Source: Clostridiales bacterium UBA1316
Lineage (GTDB): Bacteria > Bacillota > Clostridia > Oscillospirales > Oscillospiraceae
Length of the DNA stretch: 64,000 nt
Direction of reading: 5' to 3'
Assembly (NCBI GenBank): GCA_002307055.1
Contig: DBTM01000061.1
Coordinates: 94,522-158,521, forward strand
Positions 16,384 to 24,578 of the stretch are shown here, piece after piece. The translations under genes were made by a program, and so were the position numbers. The first letter of the stretch is position 1; every line of letters begins with the position of its first letter. Below the pieces are notes generated by a model, which made no database searches, was not told the origin of the DNA, and saw only the letters and a program-made list of their open reading frames with translations.

Positions 16384-17055
16384 ATGATCAAGGCTGAAAA
16401 TCTATATTTTTCTTATACAGGCACGACGCCGTATATTCTCAGAGGGCTCGATTTAGAGCTTAAAGACGGTGAATACGTCTCTGTCGTCGGTGATAACGGC
16501 AGTGGGAAAAGCACGCTCATCAAGCTGATACTCAAGCTTCTGAAGCCCACAAGCGGAAGCATTGAGACATCGGCGATACGAACGGGTTATGTCCCGCAGA
16601 GAAACGACGGCGCGCAAGCCGGTTTTCCTATTACAGTCTTCGAGATGCTGGATTCATACAGGCATCTGCTGAAGCTCAAGGGTCGGGATGTTATCGCCCA
16701 AAGTCTTTTGCAGGTGGGATTAACTGATTATTCCGGCGCACTCATGGGGACGCTGTCAGGAGGACAGAGCCAGAAAATTCTGATTGCCAGAGCGCTGATG
16801 GGGAATCCCGATCTGCTGATACTCGACGAGCCGTCTACCGGCGTCGACACCGGCAGCCAGAAGGAAATATACGGAATTATCAAAAAGCTGAATAAAGAAA
16901 AGGGCATTACAATTATTTCGGTTGAACACAACCTGGTTGCCGCTATTTCAAATTCCACCCAAATCTATCATTTGGACAGCGGCCACGGCCATATCTGCAC
17001 GCCCGCCCAATTCTCTGCTGAATTAACTGGTATTAATGACAGGAAGGAGGGTTAA
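16384..17055 (+). CDS. znuC: Zinc ABC transporter ATP-binding protein
   Basis: A 223-residue ABC ATPase: Walker A GDNGSGKST, Q-loop in GYVPQRND, signature TLSGGQSQKILIARAL, Walker B LLILDEPSTGVDTGSQ, H-loop SVEHNLV. ATG 16384 is preferred to GTG 16375, since GGGTGG lies 6 bases upstream. It is followed after 3 bases by the permease gene and then the Fur-family gene, with overlapping or near-abutting ends, forming one operon under the palindromic operator. It energises import of the metal delivered by the ZnuA lipoprotein encoded divergently. Confidence 0.9.
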   Translation: MIKAENLYFSYTGTTPYILRGLDLELKDGEYVSVVGDNGSGKSTLIKLILKLLKPTSGSIETSAIRTGYVPQRNDGAQAGFPITVFEMLDSYRHLLKLKGRDVIAQSLLQVGLTDYSGALMGTLSGGQSQKILIARALMGNPDLLILDEPSTGVDTGSQKEIYGIIKKLNKEKGITIISVEHNLVAAISNSTQIYHLDSGHGHICTPAQFSAELTGINDRKEG

Positions 17056-17058
17056 AAA

Positions 17059-17889
17059 ATGCTCGCTTACGGTTTTATGCAGAACGCGTTTCTCGTTTCC
17101 ATTTTTATTGCGATATTATGCCCGAGTATCGGCATTTTTCTTGTGCTTCGGCGATACTCCATGATTGGGGACACACTCTCGCACGCCTCACTCGCCGGTA
17201 TCACCATCGGGCTGATGTTCAAGCAGAACCCTGTCCTCGGCGCGTTCATCTTCACATCGCTCGCGGGTGCGCTTATTGAATTTTTGAGGGGTTATTTTAA
17301 GAAAAATACCGACCTCATTTTATCCATTGTCCTGGCGCTCTGTGTCGGTACGGCGATTACAATCATCAGCTCCGGGAATCTGCATACGAATGCCGACTCG
17401 TTTTTATTCGGCAGCGTTCTGACTGTGACAGGCTTTGACGTCATCATGGTGATGATCCTGAGTCTCATTTCCGTTTTAACGCTCATCCTTCTCTACCATC
17501 AGCTTGTCTATATCGCATATGATGAAGAGGCGGCAACAATTGCAGGCGTTAAAGTCAGGCTCCTAAACTATATCTTTTCGATACTCGTTGCCTCAGCGAT
17601 ATCGGTAACCATCCGGATTGTCGGCGTTCTCGTCATCAGCTCAATGATCGCTTTGCCTGTTGCCGCAGCGCTGCAGCTCGGTAAGGGGTTTAAGGCGACG
17701 CTTGTGTTTTCTATTATTTTCAGTATCATTGATATCATGCTCGGTCTTATACTGTCTTATTATCTGGGCGTCGCCCCGGGCGGTTTTACGGCGCTTGTAT
17801 CCGTTGCGGTGCTTGTACTTGTCATACTCGCCAAAAAGATCATACAGATGGTAAAGGCAACTGCGGCACAGGAGGTGGCGGCATCGTGA
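17059..17889 (+). CDS. znuB: Zinc ABC transporter permease
   Basis: A 276-residue ABC-3 family permease with about eight transmembrane segments. Family marks include LVLRRYSMIGDTLSHASLAG near residue 30 and IRIVGVLVISSMIALPVAAA near residue 180. It would form the membrane channel with ZnuC on the cytoplasmic face and ZnuA outside. The gene abuts znuC and overlaps the start of the regulator gene by four bases, consistent with translational coupling. Confidence 0.9.
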   Translation: MLAYGFMQNAFLVSIFIAILCPSIGIFLVLRRYSMIGDTLSHASLAGITIGLMFKQNPVLGAFIFTSLAGALIEFLRGYFKKNTDLILSIVLALCVGTAITIISSGNLHTNADSFLFGSVLTVTGFDVIMVMILSLISVLTLILLYHQLVYIAYDEEAATIAGVKVRLLNYIFSILVASAISVTIRIVGVLVISSMIALPVAAALQLGKGFKATLVFSIIFSIIDIMLGLILSYYLGVAPGGFTALVSVAVLVLVILAKKIIQMVKATAAQEVAAS

Positions 17890-18299
17890 CGGAGACTGTA
17901 TGGCCGGTCGGCATAAAAAAAACAAAGCAGCGCGAAGCCGTCATGAGCGTGCTTGAACACGCCGAAGCACCGCTTTCCGCCATAGACATTTACGCGCTGA
18001 TTGAAAAGGGCACGTCTCCCGTCTGGTTATCGACAGTATACCGGATTCTGGAGCTTTTTACGGAGAAAAACATCGCCGTCACGACAACAGTTCCGGGCAG
18101 CGATATGGCGTATTACGAGCTGGGCCGGCATGGCCACCATCATTACGCCGTCTGCGTCGACTGCCATAAAATTGTCGCCATCAGCAACTGCCCGATGGCC
18201 GAATTCAAACCCAAGCTCTCGGACGACAATTTCCATGTTCTCGGCCACCGTGTCGAAATGTACGGCTACTGCAAAGACTGCGATAAGAGGAATCATTAA
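17886..18299 (+). CDS. zur: Fur-family metalloregulator, probably Zur
   Basis: A 137-residue Fur-family repressor. The N-terminal winged helix includes QREAVMSVLEHAEAPLSAID and SPVWLSTVYRILELF; the dimerisation domain has the metal-binding GRHGHHHYAVCVDCHKIV and a second CxxC in GYCKDCDKRNH, the two CxxC pairs of the structural zinc site. Its place as last gene of the zinc importer operon points to Zur and to autoregulation through the palindrome at 16300-16318. Start is GTG 17886, overlapping the znuB stop. A 20-base perfect hairpin terminator follows. Confidence 0.85.
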   Translation: MTETVWPVGIKKTKQREAVMSVLEHAEAPLSAIDIYALIEKGTSPVWLSTVYRILELFTEKNIAVTTTVPGSDMAYYELGRHGHHHYAVCVDCHKIVAISNCPMAEFKPKLSDDNFHVLGHRVEMYGYCKDCDKRNH

Positions 18300-18311
18300 T
18301 AGTGTTCGCAA

Positions 18312-18359
18312 AAAGTAAAAGATTCTTCGCTGTTAATAAAGCGAAGAATCTTTTACTTT
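18312..18359. terminator. Strong bidirectional terminator after zur
   Basis: A perfect 20-base stem (18312-18331 with 18340-18359) and 8-base loop. A-rich and T-rich outer arms make it active in both directions, between zur (plus) and the NifX-like gene (minus). Confidence 0.9.
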
Positions 18360-18372
18360 AAGGGGTTGTGAA

Positions 18373-18756
18373 TCAGTCATCCTCACCGCAGTCGCAATCA
18401 ACGCCGCTGTGGTCACCGTGACAGGTGTCGTTTTCATCGGCGTACCGGATATATTCGAGTTTGTTTCTGTCCATCAGCTGAAGAGCTTCACCGACAGAAC
18501 AGCCGAAACCGCTGTATCGCGTGATACCGACACCGGCAATACTATTGAATATATCAACGGATAATTTCCCTGTGATAATTGCTTCGCAGTCACGTTCAAT
18601 GATAAGATCAGTCAATTCCGCTGCGTTTCCGGTGGTCTCCAGAGCGTCAACGGTCATATCGTCTGTCTCAATGAGCTGCAAAAACCGGCATGACTCAAAA
18701 TTTTCTGAAACCGCGCTTGACAGCAACGCGCCGTCGGCGCTAACAGCAATGAGCAT
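18373..18756 (-). CDS. NifX/NifB-type Fe-Mo cofactor-binding domain protein (first copy)
   Basis: A 127-residue dinitrogenase iron-molybdenum cofactor domain protein (NifX/NafY fold): N-terminal MLIAVSADGALLSSAVSENF, then ITGKLSVDIFNSIAGVGI. The C-terminus is acidic with Cys and His (CHGDHSGVDCDCGEDD), a possible metal-binding tail. The family binds Fe-Mo or Mo-S clusters; members linked to Mrp ATPases belong to the 'orange protein' type and are not themselves evidence of nitrogenase. It is the last gene of the DUF134 cluster and is much diverged from its sister copy. Confidence 0.75.
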   Translation of the reverse strand: MLIAVSADGALLSSAVSENFESCRFLQLIETDDMTVDALETTGNAAELTDLIIERDCEAIITGKLSVDIFNSIAGVGITRYSGFGCSVGEALQLMDRNKLEYIRYADENDTCHGDHSGVDCDCGEDD

Positions 18757-18833
18757 AATAATCTCCTGATACCTAAAATAATTATGATAATTATCGCATA
18801 TACACCGGTTTTCAGCAACTGTTTATTTTGAGC

Positions 18834-19220
18834 TTAGCTGCCGTGATGGCTGCACTGATGCGCGTCGCTGCCTTGCCCATGATGCGCTTCATGCTCTGCG
18901 CAGAGTTCACCGGTAGATATCAGTTTACCGCTGAGATACTTTTCAACAGCTTCTTGAGCGCCGCCTTTAGCACCTCTTATGACATCGATACCCTGTCTGT
19001 TTAAATTCGCGACCGCACCGCCGCCGATACCGCCTGTAATAATGAGGGTGACGCCGAAGGTTTTCAGGAAATCCGGCACGCAGCCGTTCTCATGATCACC
19101 GTTCTGCACAGAGCGGCTGCTGATAATTTTGCTGTTTTCCAGTTCATAGACGTTGAAATTCGCGCAATGACCAAAATGCTGGGATACTAAATCTCCTTCG
19201 CTAGCGACAGCGATTTTCAT
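18834..19220 (-). CDS. NifX/orange-protein-like cofactor-binding protein with His-rich tail (second copy)
   Basis: A 128-residue NifX-fold protein: MKIAVASEGDLVSQHFGHCANFNVYEL at the N-terminus, where SQHFGHC is the cofactor-contact region of the family, and IITGGIGGGAVANLNRQGI in the middle. The tail has many His and one Cys (EAHHGQGSDAHQCSHHGS), suggesting metal binding. Related proteins hold a Mo-Cu-S or Fe-Mo cluster. It lies between the Mrp ATPase and the first NifX copy and is probably loaded by that ATPase. Confidence 0.8.
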   Translation of the reverse strand: MKIAVASEGDLVSQHFGHCANFNVYELENSKIISSRSVQNGDHENGCVPDFLKTFGVTLIITGGIGGGAVANLNRQGIDVIRGAKGGAQEAVEKYLSGKLISTGELCAEHEAHHGQGSDAHQCSHHGS

Positions 19221-19262
19221 AAGTGTGTTTCCTCCAAATATTTTCGTATTTATTTTGTAATA

Positions 19263-20099
19263 TCAGGTATTCATCGTTTTTTTTAGGAGCGTGCCGATAC
19301 TGTTCAGACAAGAGACGTCAAGCATCTCTATTGCGCCAGCGTCACAAGCCCTCGATATCCTTGGGTCGATGGGCAGCTTGGCGAGGATGGCGAGCCCATG
19401 CTTTTCGGCTATTTCATCAATGTGGCTGTCGCCGAATATATTATAGTTTTTATCATTGTCAGGGCATTTAAAATACGACATATTTTCCACAAGTCCGATG
19501 ATAGGAATATGCATCATCTCCGCCATTTTAACGGCTTTCGTGACGATCATGGAGACAAGCTCCTGCGGAGAGGTGACAATAATAATACCGTCAACGGGAA
19601 TCGATTGAAATACGGTGAGCGGGACATCTCCGGTACCTGGGGGCATATCAATGAACATAAAATCCACATCTGTCCAAATGACGTCCGTCCAGAACTGCTT
19701 GACGGAATTGGCGATGACCGGACCTCTCCAGACAACGGGATCCGTTTCGTTTTGCAGGAGCAGATTGATGGACATCACGTCAATACCCGTTCGGCTTTTA
19801 ACGGGATAGATTCCGAGCTCGCCGCCCGTGGCTTTATCCTTGAGCCCGAATACTTTTGGAATGGATGGGCCTGTGATGTCGGCATCGAGAATAGCCGAAT
19901 GATACCCCATCCTGTTCATCGTCACAGCGAGCATTGACGTGACGAGAGATTTGCCGACGCCGCCTTTACCGCTGACCACGGCAATGACTTTTTTAATTCG
20001 GCTTAATTCATGCGGCAGCGCGGAAAAATCGGGCTTTTCCTTTCTTTCTGCGCATTCCTCGCCGCAGGTTGAGCAGCTTTCGCTGCAAGTTTCGCTCAT
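19263..20099 (-). CDS. Mrp/NBP35-type Fe-S carrier ATPase
   Basis: A 278-residue P-loop ATPase of the Mrp/NBP35/ApbC group: deviant Walker A VVSGKGGVGKSLVTSML, switch DADITGPSIPKVFG, FIDMPPGTGDVPLT, and ENMSYFKCPD near the C-terminus. The N-terminus has a four-Cys cluster (CSESCSTCGEECAERK), as in NBP35, likely holding a 4Fe-4S cluster. Members move Fe-S clusters to target proteins. Downstream NifX-like genes make a cofactor-insertion role likely. It follows the MBL-fold gene by about 25 bases in the same direction. Confidence 0.88.
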   Translation of the reverse strand: MSETCSESCSTCGEECAERKEKPDFSALPHELSRIKKVIAVVSGKGGVGKSLVTSMLAVTMNRMGYHSAILDADITGPSIPKVFGLKDKATGGELGIYPVKSRTGIDVMSINLLLQNETDPVVWRGPVIANSVKQFWTDVIWTDVDFMFIDMPPGTGDVPLTVFQSIPVDGIIIVTSPQELVSMIVTKAVKMAEMMHIPIIGLVENMSYFKCPDNDKNYNIFGDSHIDEIAEKHGLAILAKLPIDPRISRACDAGAIEMLDVSCLNSIGTLLKKTMNT

Positions 20100-20124
20100 G
20101 TGTTTTTCTCCTTTGAATGATAGA

Positions 20125-20946
20125 TTATATAGTCAGTGTACTTCCGCCCGACAGATATTCGATGGAAGCGCCCATCATATCTTTAAGCTGCTGATATGCG
20201 CCGAGACCTGTGCAGTGGCATGTATAAAATTTTGCTTTTGTCCCAAGCAGAAAAGTGCCGATCTCACTGATGATCTCAGGGGTTTCGTATTGATCACGTG
20301 CCGGATTATATAAATGAAACCCACCGACAACCGTATCCGGGTAGCACCCGTTTTCTTTGCGGAAATGCTCCAGAATATTGACGATCCCGCAATGGGAGCA
20401 GCCGGCAATCAACACTGTTTTACCGCCGCTGCGAATGACGAGGTTCTGCTCGTGAACAAAATCATCCCCCGCCATGGCATCACCGTCCTGTTTGAGCAGA
20501 TCGGTATTGCCCGAAGGATTCAGTCTCAGGCAGCTGACCTTCGAAAACAGCTCCAATTCATCATCAATTTTGAGCTGCTTTCCGGGATAGACAAGGCGGT
20601 CGCAATGATCGAGCGTTTCAAGCCCGATAAACCGCACCGAGCCGTTTGCATAAGTCGCGTAATGCTTCTCAAATGCCTCGGCGCATATATAGACCTTGGC
20701 TTTATAATTTTGCAGCAGAAATGCCTTCAGCCCGCCGCCGTGGTCGGAGTGGCCATGTGAAATAACGGCAGTGTCCACCTGACTCAAGTCGACATCCAGC
20801 AGAAAAGCGTTAATGATATAGAGGTCACTCGCGCCGGTGTCAAAAATAATTTTATGATGATCTGTTTCAATATACAAGCTCAGTCCATGCTCACAGCCGA
20901 AATCCTCACTGATTGATGTATTTTCCGCAAGCGCTTTAATTATCAT
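20125..20946 (-). CDS. MBL-fold metallohydrolase of the DUF134/Mrp cluster type
   Basis: A 273-residue metallo-beta-lactamase fold protein with the metal motif ISHGHSDHGGGLK and a later GCSHCGIVNIL, the pattern of the group annotated as methanopterin-biosynthesis-like 7,8-dihydropterin-6-yl-methyl phosphate synthase relatives. Substrate is unknown. In many anaerobes this family lies between DUF134 and Mrp genes as here. Its ATG overlaps the DUF134 stop by four bases, so the two are translationally coupled. Confidence 0.8.
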   Translation of the reverse strand: MIIKALAENTSISEDFGCEHGLSLYIETDHHKIIFDTGASDLYIINAFLLDVDLSQVDTAVISHGHSDHGGGLKAFLLQNYKAKVYICAEAFEKHYATYANGSVRFIGLETLDHCDRLVYPGKQLKIDDELELFSKVSCLRLNPSGNTDLLKQDGDAMAGDDFVHEQNLVIRSGGKTVLIAGCSHCGIVNILEHFRKENGCYPDTVVGGFHLYNPARDQYETPEIISEIGTFLLGTKAKFYTCHCTGLGAYQQLKDMMGASIEYLSGGSTLTI

Positions 20947-21341
20947 TCTGAACCCTCCATTTTCGGATGATCTGTTTCATTGCTGGGCGTCTGATTTCTC
21001 CAGCAGTTCCGACGATAGCAGCAGCCGCTTATCCGGTCTGATTCGCTGCGGTCGCACAGTATATATTCACCGCCCTCTATAAACAGTTCCTTGCCGTTGA
21101 CCAGGGAATCGGCGAGCTTTTGCCTGGCATTGTTGTAGATACCCTGCACGGTCGTCCGCGCGACATTCATCTGTCCGGCGCATTCCTCCTGCGTCAATGC
21201 CTCCAAATCAATCAGCCGAATCGTCTCGTATTCGACAACCGACATGATAATGCGCTCAGCCTCCGTCGCAGGGTCGAGCGGTCCAAACCGGCTGCAGCCC
21301 GGCATCCGGCACACGCTTCTCCATTTTCTCGGCCTCGGCAT
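20943..21341 (-). CDS. DUF134 family DNA-binding protein
   Basis: The 132-residue protein starts MPRPRKWRSVCRMPGCSRFG, the DUF134 signature, and has a sigma-70 region-4-like helix-turn-helix near residues 45-95 (RLIDLEALTQEECAGQMNVA, RTTVQGIYNNARQKLADSLV). A Cys-rich C-terminus (CDRSESDRISGCCYRRNCW) may bind metal or an Fe-S cluster. It is first gene of a five-gene cluster (DUF134, MBL, Mrp, two NifX) and is a natural candidate to bind the twin palindromes in the promoter 20-70 bases upstream. Confidence 0.85.
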   Translation of the reverse strand: MPRPRKWRSVCRMPGCSRFGPLDPATEAERIIMSVVEYETIRLIDLEALTQEECAGQMNVARTTVQGIYNNARQKLADSLVNGKELFIEGGEYILCDRSESDRISGCCYRRNCWRNQTPSNETDHPKMEGSE

Positions 21342-21361
21342 CGACGCACCTCCTAAGGTTT

Positions 21362-21410
21362 ATGGCATATGTCATAAACGCATTATATCGTATTATTGAC
21401 ATATGTCAAT
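21362..21410 (-). promoter_or_regulatory. Consensus promoter with twin palindromic operators for the DUF134 cluster
   Basis: On the minus strand TTGACA (21409-21404) and TATAAT (21387-21382) are consensus with 16-base spacing. ATTGACATATGTCAAT (21395-21410) is a perfect 16-base palindrome over the -35 box; ATGGCATATGTCAT (21362-21375) is a near-copy downstream of the start point. They share TGRCATATGYCA and their centres are 34 bases apart. Sites at the -35 and after +1 fit a repressor. Confidence 0.75.
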
Positions 21411-21440
21411 AAAAAATCCACTCTTTTTGAATGGATTTTA
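21411..21440 (-). terminator. Intrinsic terminator of the DUF2461 transcript
   Basis: AAAATCCA at 21413-21420 pairs with TGGATTTT at 21432-21439; on the minus strand a T-run follows. It directly abuts the DUF134 promoter palindromes, separating the two units. Confidence 0.65.
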
Positions 21441-21447
21441 GATCGAA

Positions 21448-22116
21448 TCAGCTTTTTAGAGCCCGGCATAACAACCCATACAAATTTTTCAGTGCAAAAT
21501 AGCTTTCCGATAATTGACCGACGAAGCAGGATGAAAAAAACGCTTCGTCCGGTAAGCTTGTCCGCCCAACCCACCAGCTTTTTCTGTTGAGCCAATTTTT
21601 AAGCTGCGGCGGCGCGGCAGGGAAGTGCTCCTTTTTGAAGCTGTCGCCCTCAAGCTGAAATATACCATCTGCTTCTATTCTTGTGATGATTTCTATAAAT
21701 TGTTTTTCGTTCTCCAATACGGCGTCCCGCAGCCTCGTCATGCCTTGCGTTGTCCGATGGTAAAGCTGCAAGCCGTATCTGTATCCATCATAGGAAGCAT
21801 CCATAAAAAAGCCCGGGATATCCGTGTCGCGTCCCGTTTCGGCGCAGAAATGCAGATACATATATGTCTTAATAGGGTCGGATTGAGCAAAACGCGCGTC
21901 GTTATAAGCGCCCGATACGCAGCGTGACGACTTAACACAGATCGTCTGATCAATCTCCAGCATCACCGGCACAAGCGCGCTGTACAGCTCGCGCAGCGGC
22001 GCTTTGACATGCTCATTGTAAAGCGCCTTGTTCGCCTCAAAATTCGATTTGCTGTTATCCAGACAAATGCTCAGGAAGTATTCAAGCGTTTTCTCTGTAA
22101 AGCCTTGAAATGACAT
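21448..22116 (-). CDS. DUF2461 family protein
   Basis: A 222-residue protein with the DUF2461 blocks: MSFQGFTEKTLEYFLSICLD at the N-terminus, then NKSRC-like region KSSRCVSGAYNDARFAQSDP, GFFMDASYDGYRYGLQLYH, and the late LKNWLNRKSWWVGR. No biochemical role is established for the family. It begins 18 bases after the stop of the AlkZ-like gene, so the two are probably co-transcribed. Confidence 0.8.
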   Translation of the reverse strand: MSFQGFTEKTLEYFLSICLDNSKSNFEANKALYNEHVKAPLRELYSALVPVMLEIDQTICVKSSRCVSGAYNDARFAQSDPIKTYMYLHFCAETGRDTDIPGFFMDASYDGYRYGLQLYHRTTQGMTRLRDAVLENEKQFIEIITRIEADGIFQLEGDSFKKEHFPAAPPQLKNWLNRKSWWVGRTSLPDEAFFSSCFVGQLSESYFALKNLYGLLCRALKS

Positions 22117-22133
22117 AAGTAACTCCGATCAAA

Positions 22134-22805
22134 TTATAAATTAAACAGCAGCCTCTCGACCTGTTCAATATCAATACTATTGTCCATAGCGGCGCAGTGC
22201 GCGAGAATTTTCGCTCTGGCTTCAGCTGTTGATAACAGCGGCTCTTTCAGCCAATCACCGGCCCAGCTATCAACCAGACAATAGGTATTCGCGGGCCAGC
22301 CGTATTCCAGACCGTCGAAGCTCACTTTTCGTCTGTTGCCGCAGACAGTGATGTAAAATTCTTTTTGAAGTGTCACGATTGCCCCGTCCACGGCGGAGGC
22401 GCCGTCCTTCTTGGTGACGCCCATTTGCTTGCGGATATCCCCGGTATCAAGAGAATTGCCGGACTCAAATAATTGATATACATCCAGAACCGTCTTTTTG
22501 ACGTATCCGCTCCTATAGCGCTCCTCAATTGTTCCGTCGGGGCGGCAGGCGGAGTAAAAAAGCGGGTAAAGCTTTTGTGAGATGAACCCCTTGTGCCCGC
22601 CGACAATATTGCCGAAAGCCAGATGCTTTTCCGCCGCGGCGCGGTCCTTCCACTGCCACGGGTCGGTATCCTCATCACCGGTATGCCACTGGAACGGTGC
22701 CGTCAAGCTACCGAGCTTCGGAAAGCCCTCTAAAAATTTACCTGAAAAGGCCATGACACCCGTTTCGTCCATATATGCCAGGAAATCCGAATAGGTCTTC
22801 AGCAT
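22134..22805 (-). CDS. Uncharacterised protein resembling AlkZ-related winged-helix proteins
   Basis: A 223-residue soluble protein. Conserved-looking stretches are WHTGDEDTDPWQWKDRAAAE and LAFGNIVGGHKGFISQKLYP, which I recall from clostridial proteins labelled AlkZ-related; the middle part (DTGDIRKQMGVTKKDGASAV) looks like a winged helix. The AlkZ family includes DNA glycosylases, but activity here is unproven. ATG 22805 is chosen over the longer frame from 22859, as AGAGGGG lies just upstream. Confidence 0.5.
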   Translation of the reverse strand: MLKTYSDFLAYMDETGVMAFSGKFLEGFPKLGSLTAPFQWHTGDEDTDPWQWKDRAAAEKHLAFGNIVGGHKGFISQKLYPLFYSACRPDGTIEERYRSGYVKKTVLDVYQLFESGNSLDTGDIRKQMGVTKKDGASAVDGAIVTLQKEFYITVCGNRRKVSFDGLEYGWPANTYCLVDSWAGDWLKEPLLSTAEARAKILAHCAAMDNSIDIEQVERLLFNL

Positions 22806-22916
22806 AAAACCCCTCTTTATTTCTGTAAATGATAGCGTAAATCCAACCCATATCATCAATATAGCATATGATGTGAATGTTTTCCATTACCTAATGATGG
22901 TTTTCTTATAAAGCAA

Positions 22917-22944
22917 AAGAATCCCCTCTGGCGAGGGGATTCTT
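22917..22944 (-). terminator. Terminator of the ilv-leu operon
   Basis: AAGAATCCCCTC at 22917-22928 pairs exactly with GAGGGGATTCTT at 22933-22944 around a 4-base loop; T-rich sequence follows on the minus strand. It lies just beyond the leuB stop. Confidence 0.9.
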
Positions 22945-22953
22945 GATAATGAC

Positions 22954-24027
22954 TTATTTCAGTTCATCCAATATCTCTTTTATCATCTGGGAGCAGGATA
23001 GCACACTTTCTCCGGGCAGGGCGATATCCGCTGTGCGCATGCCTTTGGCGAGGACGCGTGACACCGCGTTTTCAATGTATTGCGCCGCTTCCTCCTGGCT
23101 GAAGGACAGGCGCATCATCATGGCAGCCGACAGGATGGTTGCAATAGGATTGGCTTTGTCCTGTCCGGCGATGTCGGGCGCGGAGCCGTGGATGGGCTCA
23201 TACATGCCGCGTTTCGTCTCACCCAGTGAAGCCGACGGGAGGAGGCCGATGGAACCGGTAATCTGAGAGGCTTCATCCGAGAGAATATCGCCGAACATAT
23301 TGCTTGTCACGACGACGTCAAACTGCTTCGGGTTTTTGACGAGCTGCATGGCGGCGTTGTCAACAAGCATATCGGTGAGCTGGACGTCGGGATAATTTGC
23401 GCCGAGCTTGTGGATGACCTCGCGCCACAGGCGGGAGCTTTCAAGGACATTGGCTTTGTCGATGCTGATGAGCTTTTTGCCGCGTGCTCTGGCGAGCTCA
23501 AAAGCGATGATACCGATGCGTTCGACCTCCATTTCGCTGTAGCATTCGGTATCAAAGGCTTCGGGGCCGTATGGACCGTTTTTTCTGCCGTTTTCACCGA
23601 AATACATGCCGCCGGTGAGCTCGCGGACGATGACCATGTCAAACCCGGCGTCGGCGACTTCCTTTTTTAAAGGGCAGGCAGTCTTCAGCTCGGGCAGGAG
23701 CTTGGCGGGACGAATGTTGGCGTAAAGGCCGAGTTCCTTGCGGATGCCCAGGAGCGCCTTTTCGGGACGCAGATTTCCGGGGAGGATATCCCATTTCGGG
23801 CCGCCGACAGCACCAAGCAACACACTGTTGCTTTCCAGGCAAATCTGTATTGTCTCCTTCGGGAGCGGTGTGCCCAAATAATCAATTGCCGCGCCGCCCG
23901 CTTTTGCTTTTTTAAATACGAAATTCGCCTTGTATTTTTTCCCGGCGAGCTTGAGCACCTCAATGGCAGCGTTGACGATTTCGGGACCGATACCGTCGCC
24001 TTCAATGACAGCAATGTTATAGTTCAT
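22954..24027 (-). CDS. leuB: 3-isopropylmalate dehydrogenase
   Basis: A 357-residue NAD-dependent decarboxylating dehydrogenase: N-terminal NIAVIEGDGIGPEIVNAAIE, substrate-binding VRELTGGMYFGENG, and the NAD-site YEPIHGSAPDIAGQDKANPI. It oxidises 3-isopropylmalate to 2-oxoisocaproate in leucine synthesis; in this operon it could also oxidise 3-methylmalate in the citramalate route to isoleucine, as LeuB does in other organisms. It is the last gene of the operon, 35 bases after leuD, and is followed by a strong terminator. Confidence 0.95.
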   Translation of the reverse strand: MNYNIAVIEGDGIGPEIVNAAIEVLKLAGKKYKANFVFKKAKAGGAAIDYLGTPLPKETIQICLESNSVLLGAVGGPKWDILPGNLRPEKALLGIRKELGLYANIRPAKLLPELKTACPLKKEVADAGFDMVIVRELTGGMYFGENGRKNGPYGPEAFDTECYSEMEVERIGIIAFELARARGKKLISIDKANVLESSRLWREVIHKLGANYPDVQLTDMLVDNAAMQLVKNPKQFDVVVTSNMFGDILSDEASQITGSIGLLPSASLGETKRGMYEPIHGSAPDIAGQDKANPIATILSAAMMMRLSFSQEEAAQYIENAVSRVLAKGMRTADIALPGESVLSCSQMIKEILDELK

Positions 24028-24062
24028 TTACATAACCGTTCCTTTCTGCTTGAAACAATCTT

Positions 24063-24542
24063 TCAAGCTTTTTCCTTGATTGAATTGAGCAGTCCGCCCG
24101 CGTTGATGATGCTCTGTAAAAACGGCGGAAATGGCGCAAATTTTGTGACTGTGTTTTTTGTCACGTTCTTCAGCTCACCTTTGTCAATATCAATTTCGAC
24201 CTGATCACCCTCGCTGATATCAGCATCGCACTCAATGATCGGTAATCCGATATTGAGTGCATTTCGATAAAAAATACGCGCAAAGCTCTTCGCGACAACA
24301 GCCGCAATGCCGGATTCTTTAATGGCGAGCGGCGCGTGTTCGCGGGAGGAGCCGCAGCCGAAATTACTACCCGCGGCCATAATATCACCCTTTTTGACAC
24401 GGCTGACAAACGTCGCGTCAATGTCTTCCATGCAGTGAGCCGCCAGCTCTTTGGCGTTAGCCGTATTGAGGTATCGCGCGGGGATGATAACATCCGTATC
24501 CACATTGTCACCATACCGGATGACGTGGCCTTTTAATATCAT
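24063..24542 (-). CDS. leuD: 3-isopropylmalate dehydratase small subunit
   Basis: A 159-residue swivel-domain subunit of the short archaeal/clostridial type: GHVIRYGDNVDTDVIIPARY at the N-terminus and the substrate-loop GSNFGCGSSREHAPLAIK. It pairs with LeuC to isomerise 2- to 3-isopropylmalate and probably citramalate to 3-methylmalate. It lies between leuC (gap about 36 bases) and leuB. Confidence 0.95.
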   Translation of the reverse strand: MILKGHVIRYGDNVDTDVIIPARYLNTANAKELAAHCMEDIDATFVSRVKKGDIMAAGSNFGCGSSREHAPLAIKESGIAAVVAKSFARIFYRNALNIGLPIIECDADISEGDQVEIDIDKGELKNVTKNTVTKFAPFPPFLQSIINAGGLLNSIKEKA

Positions 24543-24578
24543 ATTGTTACACTCCTCTTTTTATTCCGTCCAAAGCGA

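Noticed and set aside
18373..19220. Evidence for nitrogen fixation from the NifX-like genes
   Set aside because: NifX-fold proteins linked to Mrp and DUF134 occur in many non-diazotrophs; no nitrogenase or nifB gene was seen in the window.
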